Assembly (NCBI GenBank): GCA_029777735.1
Contig: JAKORR010000304.1
Location: forward strand, 1 to 7,441
Origin: Armatimonadota bacterium
GTDB taxonomy: Bacteria > Armatimonadota > Zipacnadia > Zipacnadales > FEN-943
Reading direction: 5' to 3'
DNA: 7,441 nt
The translations under genes were made by a program, and so were the position numbers. The first letter of the stretch is position 1; each line of letters starts with the position of its first letter. A model generated the notes under the pieces. The model was not told the DNA's origin. It was given only the letters and a program-made list of their open reading frames with translations, and searched no databases. Positions 1 through 5,679 of this stretch are shown here, piece after piece.

Positions 1-1794
1 GATGGGCGCTCCCTCAGCCTATCAGCAGAGGACCTGGGTACGGCGGTGGCGCGAGCCGTAAATGGCGCGCTGCGGCGCGTACACAGCGAGTTTCCACGCA
101 TTGCGCCCAAGCGTCCACTGTTGAATCGTGAACCTGTTGATCTGATCTACGAGCAGCTTGTGCAACCGGGCGTAGCTGACCTGGAGCCGGGTAGTATGCT
201 GGGCCTGTGGGCCGAGGCAGTTCTGGGGCCGCTCGGCTTCCTGGCGCGCGAGGGAGACCGGGTTGAGATCACTGCCCGAGGAAGCTTGTTGGTGCGGCCT
301 CTGATGGACCTGCTACGCGCGCGGGACACGTCGTCGGCTCAGGAGATAGGTCGGGCCGTGGACTGCGCTGAGATAGCAGGGGTGCTGTTCAAGTCCCGTC
401 TGGGTCTGCCTCCGGAGCTATTCGAGCTGACGGCGGCCGTGCTCGTGCGACTAGGATACCTTGTGGCGCTGGACGGCGAGCACCGGCCCGTGGTGGTGCA
501 GGACGTGCCGCCTCCCTTTGCCGCGACAGTGAAGTACCTAGCGCGGGCGCCGGCCCTAGGCCCTACACGCTGGCAGGCCATCGGGCGACTGATCCGGGCC
601 ATCGGCTCGCAGGGCACCATCGCCGGCGACTACGAGGGCCAGCAGCACGCCTGGGATATGCTGGTGGCTGCAAGGCACGAGTGGCTGGAGCTGATCGCCG
701 ACACGCGGGAGCGCCTGGGTGCACTGTGGGAAAATCTTGACCAAGGCCCAGAGCAGTGGCAGGAGACGCTGGAGGAGTTAGACTCTGCCGAACATCTCTT
801 CCGGCTCATAAACCCGGCGATGCCCGCCCCTCTTGGGCTCGTGGAGCTGGCCGACGCGGTGTGCGAGCTGGTGGCGAAGGAAACGAGCTTTGGGGCACTG
901 GCCAACTTCCTCAGCCGCCTGCGGTCCCTGGCAAGCTTTCTGACGGAGGATGTCCCGGACGTGGTAGGCGTGTACCGCTATCTGGTACATCCCAAGCTCA
1001 ACGCCGAGCTGACCAGTGACGTGGGAATGAAGCGTGCTCAGCTCCTGGAGTTCATCAGCGGTGGCGAAGGCATGGTCCGCGACTTCATGACCTTCCGGCG
1101 CCTGCAGCAGGTCTTCTTCGTCACCTACGCGCGCCGCTATATCTCCTGGCACACGCGCGCCTATCAATCCGATCAGTTCGAGCGATGCGCTGCGATGCTC
1201 AACTCGCCTGAGTTCCGTGCCCTGGAGCGGCTGGGACGGCTGGAAGTGAACGTAGAGCATGATGCAGCTTACGTACGGGCTCGGGTAGAGGAGGCAACCC
1301 AGCGGCGCTGCACGTACGCTGGGCTTGACCGCTCGCTGCGCATTTCCCCTGTGTGTCCGCAATGCGGCCTGGAGCTGGGCTATGAACCGGAACTTCCCGA
1401 TGCGGACGACCTGGCCAAAACCATAAACCTAGGGCTGCGGGAGTATGCGCAGGTTCTTGCCGCGCCCGAGTTTCGCGAGCAGCTTCGCAAGTATATGGCT
1501 GCCCTACCGCGCTGGGGCGACCTGTCAGCGCGCCTGTTGGAACTGCTGAACATCACCGGTACCCTGTCGCCGCGGCAGGTACTGACACTGTTCAGCGATG
1601 AGGTTATCCTTCACCTCAACCGCGTGTTAGCAGGTCAGATCATCGTACCGCGAGACCTGGGCGAGCTGCGTCGGGCACTGCAGGGCAAGACGCTGACGCA
1701 GGAGGAGGCCCGGAGGATCGTGATAGAGTGGCTCGAGGGTTCAAGCGAGGACGAGGAAGATCACGGCGACGAGCTGTACGAGTTCGAGGACTGA
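1..1794 (+). CDS. C-terminal part of a large protein, possibly a BREX-like DUF6079/BrxC/PglY-type ATPase (5'-truncated)
   Basis: The frame is open from base 1 to a TGA at 1792-1794, giving 597 visible residues. A GTG at 46 is the first start-type codon, but no Shine-Dalgarno precedes it and the frame is open before it, so the true start is probably upstream of the window. Residue numbers below count from that GTG. The visible part is mostly helical, with no Walker A or B motif, no membrane segment and no signal peptide. A cysteine knuckle, VCPQCG, has its Cys at residues 437 and 440, with a third Cys at 422. The region before it (FFVTYARRYISWHTRAYQ...) and the phrase SPVCPQCG recall, from memory, the C-terminal region of DUF6079 and BrxC/PglY-like ATPases of phage-defence loci. 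The protein ends in an acidic tail (SSEDEEDHGDELYEFED). If the family is right, the P-loop lies upstream. The coding call is firm; the family is a tentative inference, and an unrelated zinc-knuckle protein remains possible. Confidence 0.85.
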   Translation, partial: DGRSLSLSAEDLGTAVARAVNGALRRVHSEFPRIAPKRPLLNREPVDLIYEQLVQPGVADLEPGSMLGLWAEAVLGPLGFLAREGDRVEITARGSLLVRPLMDLLRARDTSSAQEIGRAVDCAEIAGVLFKSRLGLPPELFELTAAVLVRLGYLVALDGEHRPVVVQDVPPPFAATVKYLARAPALGPTRWQAIGRLIRAIGSQGTIAGDYEGQQHAWDMLVAARHEWLELIADTRERLGALWENLDQGPEQWQETLEELDSAEHLFRLINPAMPAPLGLVELADAVCELVAKETSFGALANFLSRLRSLASFLTEDVPDVVGVYRYLVHPKLNAELTSDVGMKRAQLLEFISGGEGMVRDFMTFRRLQQVFFVTYARRYISWHTRAYQSDQFERCAAMLNSPEFRALERLGRLEVNVEHDAAYVRARVEEATQRRCTYAGLDRSLRISPVCPQCGLELGYEPELPDADDLAKTINLGLREYAQVLAAPEFREQLRKYMAALPRWGDLSARLLELLNITGTLSPRQVLTLFSDEVILHLNRVLAGQIIVPRDLGELRRALQGKTLTQEEARRIVIEWLEGSSEDEEDHGDELYEFED

Positions 1795-1881
1795 GACTCT
1801 CTACGTGCAGCTGAGTGTGATCGCCTCGGATCGTTGGGCTGCTTCGCAAGTCTGTAACAGGCGCTTCGCCGAGGTCGTCGA

Positions 1882-1908
1882 GCCCTGCGGCACTAGTTGC
1901 CCCAGGGC
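1882..1908 (+). terminator. Strong hairpin after the plus-strand gene, possible terminator lacking an adjacent T-run
   Basis: GCCCTG (1882-1887) pairs with CAGGGC (1903-1908). After one C/C mismatch, GGCA (1889-1892) pairs with TGCC (1898-1901) around a five-base loop. It lies about 90 bases past the TGA at 1794. The only T-run is TTTT at 1921-1924, about 13 bases beyond the stem, so it is not a classic intrinsic terminator. It could also be part of a larger structured element with the next two hairpins. Confidence 0.35.
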
Positions 1909-1927
1909 CGAAAGCAGGAATTTTGAG

Positions 1928-1944
1928 CTCCGCGCAGCGCGGGG
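1928..1944. repeat. GC-rich inverted repeat flanked by GCAGGAATTTT and GGCGAA
   Basis: CTCCGCG (1928-1934) and CGCGGGG (1938-1944) form a seven-pair stem, including one G-T pair, around the loop CAG. On the left it is preceded by GCAGGAATTTT (1914-1924) and on the right it is followed by GGCGAA (1945-1950). The hairpin is directly visible. A role as a leader, promoter-proximal or dispersed element is only a guess. Confidence 0.4.
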
Positions 1945-1972
1945 GGCGAAAGTCGATCTATACTGTATCAAT

Positions 1973-2028
1973 CAGGAGGATATTGTCGGAACTATTTCGC
2001 TCTTACAGAAATAGGAACATTCCTCCTG
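1973..2028. repeat. Nested inverted repeat (8-bp outer arms, 7-bp inner stem)
   Basis: CAGGAGGA (1973-1980) is perfectly complementary to TCCTCCTG (2021-2028). Inside it, CTATTTC (1992-1998) is perfectly complementary to GAAATAG (2008-2014) around a nine-base loop. The spacers between outer and inner arms are 11 and 6 bases, so the folded form would be a long stem with an asymmetric internal loop. It lies between convergent genes and could be a bidirectional termination or processing structure, a protein-binding site, a structured RNA, or the remnant of a small mobile element. AGGAGG inside the left arm resembles a ribosome binding site, but no suitably spaced start follows. Confidence 0.5.
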
Positions 2029-2087
2029 GAGGGCCACTAAAGCCAGTTCTCCACGGTCTATGTTGGAATCGCGGACGGAGCCTCAGA

Positions 2088-2108
2088 TGGCATGGGCTGC
2101 CACGTTTT
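2088..2108 (+). terminator. Weak candidate intrinsic terminator
   Basis: TGGCA (2088-2092) pairs with TGCCA (2098-2102) around a five-base loop, followed by CG and TTTT (2105-2108). The stem is only five pairs and the T-run four bases, so it is weak. The position, about 300 bases after the plus-strand gene and before the convergent gene's 3' end, would suit a backstop terminator for rightward transcription. Confidence 0.25.
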
Positions 2109-2203
2109 AGTAGGGACAATATAGGGTAAAGATATGGTTTGCCTTCTGGAGGCGCTAAGTCAAGAACCCGTTGAGATTCCCTCGCCACCGCGTGTGTTTG
2201 CCT

Positions 2204-4789
2204 TCAGTCCTCGCGCGGAACGAGGTCGATGGCCGCCTGGCTGCACAGCAGAGCGCACAGCCCGCAGCCGTCGCAGTCGTCGGTCTTGACTTCCATCTGG
2301 GCACGTCGCTCGATGGCCAAGTAAGGGCACGCGCGCAGACAGTCGCCGCAGGCTCCGCAGCCTCCACAGCCTAGGCAGCGCCTCGCCTCGGCCTCGGCGA
2401 GGCGCAGGCTCAGGCCTCGGTTGGCCTCCACCGGCTCGATCAGGCGTGCCGCGGCCTCCGACCGCGCGGGTTTCTGCCGCCGGGTCAGAACCAGGTCCTC
2501 GCGGCCCACAGCGTCGAGGGCCTCTTCCGAGGAGACCACTGGCAGGTCCAGGTCATAGAGCGCGGCGGAAGGCTGAGGGCCCCGCAACCAGGCGTCCACA
2601 GCAAGCGCAACACGCTTTCCCGCCGCCACGGCCTCCACAAGCGAACGAGGCCCGGTGACCGCGTCCCCGCAGGCGAAGACACTGGGGAGAGGTGTAACGC
2701 CGGTAAGGGGATCAGCTGCTACCCGCCCATCGACGAGTAGCTCCTCCAGGCCAGCGGTCTCAACCCACGACGTGTCTACTTCCTGCCCCACCGCGACGAT
2801 GACTGTGTCGACGCGGAAGGCCACCGTCTGGCCCCGCAGCACCGTAAAGGTGGCCCGCCCATCGGGGCCCATCTCGCCGGCCTCGGTGCGAGAGCAGTGT
2901 ACTTCGAGCCCGCCTCGCTTGTCCCGACGTATCTCAGTTGGCTGCACCTGCTCAACCACCTCAACGCCCTCCTCTATCGCCTCAGCCAGGTCCTCCTCGC
3001 GCGCGGGCATGTCCTGGAAGCGACGGCGGTAAAGCAACAGCACCTGTGCACCATGCCTGCGGGCGACCCGCGCAGCGTCCAATGCTACGTCGCCACCCCC
3101 GATCACCGCAACAATGCCACCCAGAGGCGGAACCTCGAGGCCGAGGTTGTGGTGGCGAAGCAAGCAGAGGCCCTCGATCACCCCCGCCTTGTCCTCGCCG
3201 GGCACGTCCAGGCGTCGCTGCCGGTGGGCGCCACAGGCCACCACCACGGCACTATAGCCCTGGGCGCGCAGGTCCTCGACCGACAGCGCCTCGCCCAGGG
3301 CCACACCCGTGCGCAGCTCTACGCCCGCGTCCCACACACGCCTCAGATCGCGGTCGAGCACGTCGCGCGGAAGACGATAGGCCGGGATGCCCACGGTCAG
3401 AAGCCCGCCGGGCAAGGGTAGGCGCTCGAAGACCGTCACCCCGTAGCCCAGCAATGCCAATCGGTAAGCGGCTGTGAGGCCCGCAGGGCCGGCGCCGACC
3501 ACTGCCACTTTTTCGGCGCGTTCTTCGGCGCGAGGAGCCTGAACTGGGCCATAGGCCTCGCCATGGTCCGCGGCAAAGCGCTTCAACTCACGGATGCCGA
3601 TGGGGTCGTCGACGTCGCCGCGCACACACTTGCCCTCGCAGGGATGATGACAGCAGCGGCCCAACACGTGGGCAAAGGGATGATTGGCGACAATGAGGGC
3701 CAGGGCCTGGTCATACTTGCCTTTAGCCAGTAGGTTTACATAGCCCTGCACGTCTTCGCGCACCGGACACTCGGCCCGACAGGGCGCCACGCCACGCGTG
3801 TTGATCCGCGCTGCAACACGCCGGGTGCGGTCCACTTCTTCCATGCCCAGGATCCGCCCGTCCAGGCGCCCGCGCAGTTCATCAACGCTGGCGATGCCCA
3901 GGCGTTCGAGAAGCTCGGCCAGCTCGGCGTTGATGTGCCTCACCGCCTCCCAACCGCGGAGATAGATGACCGAGCAGATCTGAACGGTGATTGCTCCGGC
4001 TAGGATGAGGGCAGCAGCGTCGCGTCCAGTGGCTGTCCCGCCGCTGGCGCTGATCTGAAGCTCCGTTTGCGGTGCAATCGTAGCCGTCCAGCGCAGCACG
4101 AAGTTGTGCATCCAGGGGCCTCCGTGGCCTCCGTAGCTGCCGTGGAGGACCGGTCGGCCCTCCTTAAGATCTACCTCCAGGCCCAGGAAACGGTTGAACA
4201 GTGTAACGCCCTCGACGCCGGTCCCCTCCAACGCCGCGACCATGTTGGCGGGCGAAGTCAGTTGAGGCGTGAGCTTGATTATTAGCGGCTGAGCGACCAC
4301 TGCGCGGACTCCTCGCGCTACCTCAACGATCCGTTCCTCAACCTGTTGGCCGCTAAAGGCAATCGAGCCGTGGGGGCAGGAGACGTTCAGCTCAATCGCG
4401 TCGCACCCCGACTGCGTGATGAGGCGTGAGTTTTCGATGAAGCTCTCGACGTCTTGGCAATCGACGTTGGCAATGACCGGGATTCCTACACGCCGCTTGG
4501 CTTCCGCGAGCATCTCGGCGTAGGCCTCCGCGTCGTGCTCACTGGCCTGCTCATAGGAGTAGAAGGTGTCAGCTACAGCCTCGCCGAGTCGACGGCGCAG
4601 GAGGGCGTAACGGGGCGACGGGGACTGGCGCATCACGGCCAAGTCGCTGAAGCCCTTGGCGATGACGGCGCCTGCGCCCCTTTGCTCGGCGCGTTCTATC
4701 ATCTCGGGGCTGCGCGTAATGCCGCCCGACCCTACTATGAGGGGTGATCTCAGCCGCAGGCCACAGAAGCTCGTCGAGAGATCGGGCAA
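2204..4789 (-). CDS. Fused DHOD-like/GltD-like/ferredoxin oxidoreductase with permuted DPD domain order (861 aa)
   Basis: A predicted cytoplasmic flavin/Fe-S enzyme that should pass electrons between NAD(P)H and the substrate of an FMN site. Residues 1-315 form a dihydroorotate/dihydropyrimidine dehydrogenase-like barrel: FCGLRLRSPL at the start, catalytic-type Cys138 in ELNVSCPHG, KLTP at 172-175, NRF at 199-201, SGG at 249-251. Residues 330-410 match the N-terminal Fe-S domain of PreT/GltD (Cys337, 341, 379, 380, 384, 388; LKRFAADHG). Residues 428-735 hold an FAD GxGxxG (432-437), an NAD(P)-binding GGGDVA (564-569) and FACGD (705-709). Residues 800-861 carry two [4Fe-4S] motifs, Cys811/814/817/821 and Cys839/842/845/849. 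Mammalian DPD carries the same parts in the order PreT, PreA, ferredoxin; here the FMN domain comes first. The start is TTG with GGAGG eight bases upstream, and the N-terminus fits the family. The substrate is not determined: the pocket residues differ from true DPD, so pyrimidine reduction should not be assumed. Confidence 0.93.
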   Translation of the reverse strand: MPDLSTSFCGLRLRSPLIVGSGGITRSPEMIERAEQRGAGAVIAKGFSDLAVMRQSPSPRYALLRRRLGEAVADTFYSYEQASEHDAEAYAEMLAEAKRRVGIPVIANVDCQDVESFIENSRLITQSGCDAIELNVSCPHGSIAFSGQQVEERIVEVARGVRAVVAQPLIIKLTPQLTSPANMVAALEGTGVEGVTLFNRFLGLEVDLKEGRPVLHGSYGGHGGPWMHNFVLRWTATIAPQTELQISASGGTATGRDAAALILAGAITVQICSVIYLRGWEAVRHINAELAELLERLGIASVDELRGRLDGRILGMEEVDRTRRVAARINTRGVAPCRAECPVREDVQGYVNLLAKGKYDQALALIVANHPFAHVLGRCCHHPCEGKCVRGDVDDPIGIRELKRFAADHGEAYGPVQAPRAEERAEKVAVVGAGPAGLTAAYRLALLGYGVTVFERLPLPGGLLTVGIPAYRLPRDVLDRDLRRVWDAGVELRTGVALGEALSVEDLRAQGYSAVVVACGAHRQRRLDVPGEDKAGVIEGLCLLRHHNLGLEVPPLGGIVAVIGGGDVALDAARVARRHGAQVLLLYRRRFQDMPAREEDLAEAIEEGVEVVEQVQPTEIRRDKRGGLEVHCSRTEAGEMGPDGRATFTVLRGQTVAFRVDTVIVAVGQEVDTSWVETAGLEELLVDGRVAADPLTGVTPLPSVFACGDAVTGPRSLVEAVAAGKRVALAVDAWLRGPQPSAALYDLDLPVVSSEEALDAVGREDLVLTRRQKPARSEAAARLIEPVEANRGLSLRLAEAEARRCLGCGGCGACGDCLRACPYLAIERRAQMEVKTDDCDGCGLCALLCSQAAIDLVPRED

Positions 4790-4797
4790 GAGTCTTT

Positions 4798-4802
4798 CCT
4801 CC
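4798..4802 (-). promoter_or_regulatory. Ribosome binding site deciding the TTG start of the oxidoreductase
   Basis: On the minus strand GGAGG, within GGGGGAGGAAA, lies eight bases before the TTG whose first base is 4789. The spacing is ideal and no ATG or GTG lies closer, so TTG is the likely start. The following residues (PDLSTSFCGLRLRSPL) match the usual N-terminus of the dehydrogenase family. Confidence 0.75.
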
Positions 4803-4854
4803 CCCAGTGAGGTATCTGGCCCGCGCTGCCCGGGGGCTGCACAGGACTTTGCCG

Positions 4855-4860
4855 ATTATA
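4855..4860 (-). promoter_or_regulatory. Candidate -10 element TATAAT upstream of the oxidoreductase
   Basis: The minus strand reads CAATATCGTATAATCGGC, a perfect TATAAT in otherwise GC-rich DNA. It is 66 bases before the TTG start, inside the 117-base gap after the pilin A stop. No good -35 hexamer is found at 16-18 bases (TTCAAG sits 21 bases upstream). It would give a leader of roughly 55-60 bases and independent expression of the oxidoreductase. Confidence 0.35.
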
Positions 4861-4906
4861 CGATATTGGGGGACCGCGTGGCTTGAAGCACCAGTAGCGT
4901 TGCTCT

Positions 4907-5563
4907 CTATCGGAAGGCCGGGCCCGCCTGGCCGCCGTTGAACTTTACGTGCCCGTCGAGGTAGCAGACGTTGATAGAGCTCTGGTGCGACTGATGGAGT
5001 GTGATGTTCTCCTCGGTGCGAGACAGCTTGGTCCACGGATCCACCCACAGCCAGCAGTCGCTATCCCAGCCCTCTGTCATCACGCGCGGCGTGTCACCAG
5101 CCCACGTACACAAAAAGCCCCACGAGATCCAGGTACCATAGGTTGGCTTGCCCGGCGTCACAGTGCTCGGGAACTGGTCATAGCTCAGGTAGTAGTACCC
5201 GATGTTGCCCGCCGCCTTGTTCGCGTCGGTGGGCGCGTAATCTGGCATCCACGTCGCGATCCTCATGACCGACGGACAGTAGAAGATTTGCATGTTCTTG
5301 ACATAGGGCAAGAGCTGCGCCACCAGTCGGCTGTGGGTCGTGGAACTGTTGCAGGCATAGTAGTCGCAGGGTAGCACCTCGTCGTGGTCCTGCGCGTACA
5401 TGTGCGCCGCGAGCCCCAGTTGCCTGAGGTTCGAGGCGCAGGTGGTCTTGCGCGCGGCTTCCTGAGCTCGCGCGAACACGGGGAACAGGATCGCTGCCAG
5501 AATCGCGATGATTGCGATGACGACTAAAAGCTCTATTAGGGTGAAGGCAGAGTGATGCTTCAC
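4907..5563 (-). CDS. Pseudopilin A, type II secretion/type IV pilin-like protein with H-x9-DG C-terminus (DUF1559-like)
   Basis: A 218-residue pseudopilin. It has a six-residue leader (VKHHSA), then the prepilin peptidase site and hydrophobic helix FTLIELLVVIAIIAIL at residues 7-28 with Glu11 at mature position +5. Residues 29-72 (FPVFARA...MYAQDHDE) and the Cys pair CDYYAC (66, 71) with FYCPS follow, then a C-terminal H193-x9-D203G204-HVKF motif. Such proteins are inserted in the inner membrane and cleaved by a PilD-type peptidase; the cargo or structure served is unknown. I chose the GTG at 5561-5563 over an ATG at 5588-5590: GGAGGAG lies 10 bases before the GTG, the same GGAGTGAT leader precedes pilin B, and the resulting six-residue leader equals that of pilin B. 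The -1 residue is Ala instead of the usual Gly. Pilin B lies 116 bases upstream on the same strand. Confidence 0.9.
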   Translation of the reverse strand: MKHHSAFTLIELLVVIAIIAILAAILFPVFARAQEAARKTTCASNLRQLGLAAHMYAQDHDEVLPCDYYACNSSTTHSRLVAQLLPYVKNMQIFYCPSVMRIATWMPDYAPTDANKAAGNIGYYYLSYDQFPSTVTPGKPTYGTWISWGFLCTWAGDTPRVMTEGWDSDCWLWVDPWTKLSRTEENITLHQSHQSSINVCYLDGHVKFNGGQAGPAFR

Positions 5564-5566
5564 TTT

Positions 5567-5580
5567 GGTATCACTCCTCC
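5567..5580 (-). promoter_or_regulatory. Ribosome binding site and leader motif deciding the pilin A start
   Basis: The minus strand reads GGAGGAGTGATACC, then AAA and GTG. The core GGAGTGATCC is shared, with one inserted base here, with the leader of pilin B (GGGAGTGATCCGCC before ATG). This supports the GTG start and common translational signals for the two paralogs. Confidence 0.65.
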
Positions 5581-5599
5581 GGGCGTGCATTGAACGCCC
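5581..5599 (-). repeat. Hairpin abutting the pilin A ribosome binding site
   Basis: GGGCGT and ACGCCC form a perfect six-pair stem around a seven-base loop, and the stem ends at the base next to the Shine-Dalgarno GGAGGAG. A second, imperfect stem (GCCGCGCG 5612-5619 with CGCCGGC 5629-5635) lies just upstream in the same leader. There is no T-run, so termination is unlikely. It may affect ribosome access or protect a processed mRNA end. Confidence 0.45.
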
Positions 5600-5679
5600 A
5601 TGTTACACCTTGCCGCGCGAAGACACTCCGCCGGCAGAGATAGGAACGCTTGTACATACTGGCGGTTCCAGGTGGTTCA

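Larger units (their letters stand above)
1795..2203. other. Convergent intergenic region with several inverted repeats, no convincing gene
   Basis: These 409 bases separate the stop of the plus-strand gene from the stop of the minus-strand oxidoreductase, so terminators for both are expected here. I see four inverted repeats: 1882-1908, 1928-1944, 1973-2028 (nested) and 2088-2102. The second half is more AT-rich than the coding DNA around it (for example 1951-2020 and 2103-2140). I find no tRNA, no CRISPR-type repeat and no open frame with a proper ribosome binding site. Confidence 0.6.

Noticed and set aside
46..48. GTG at 46 as the true start of the left-hand gene
   Set aside because: No Shine-Dalgarno precedes it, the same frame is open to base 1 with ordinary protein-like content, and the family I suspect is much longer, so the gene is treated as truncated by the window.
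778..1362. A 194-residue minus-strand frame opposite the left-hand gene
   Set aside because: It is antisense to a longer well-formed frame, and its composition and lack of a ribosome binding site mark it as a shadow.
1983..2129. A 48-residue plus-strand frame starting at TTG 1983, just after AGGAGG
   Set aside because: The spacing from AGGAGG to TTG is only three bases, the frame has no recognisable protein features, and it runs through the inverted repeats. It is more likely noncoding.
1795..2203. tRNA, riboswitch of a known class, or CRISPR array in the long intergenic region
   Set aside because: No cloverleaf, no known riboswitch core and no regularly spaced direct repeats are visible; only inverted repeats are present.
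2938..3477. Long plus-strand frames opposite the oxidoreductase (for example 2938-3477 and 2897-3421)
   Set aside because: They lie wholly antisense to a clearly recognised enzyme, are rich in Arg/Pro/Ala/Gly as expected of GC-rich shadow frames, and match no family I know.
2204..4789. Naming the oxidoreductase preA/preT or pyrD
   Set aside because: The domain order and the N-R substitution in the pyrimidine loop argue against assuming either activity, so no symbol is given.
5588..5590. ATG at 5590 as the start of pilin A
   Set aside because: It lies inside the loop of the 5581-5599 hairpin with no ribosome binding site, and would put the GGAGGAG signal inside the coding region. The GTG at 5563 gives a six-residue leader identical in length to that of pilin B.
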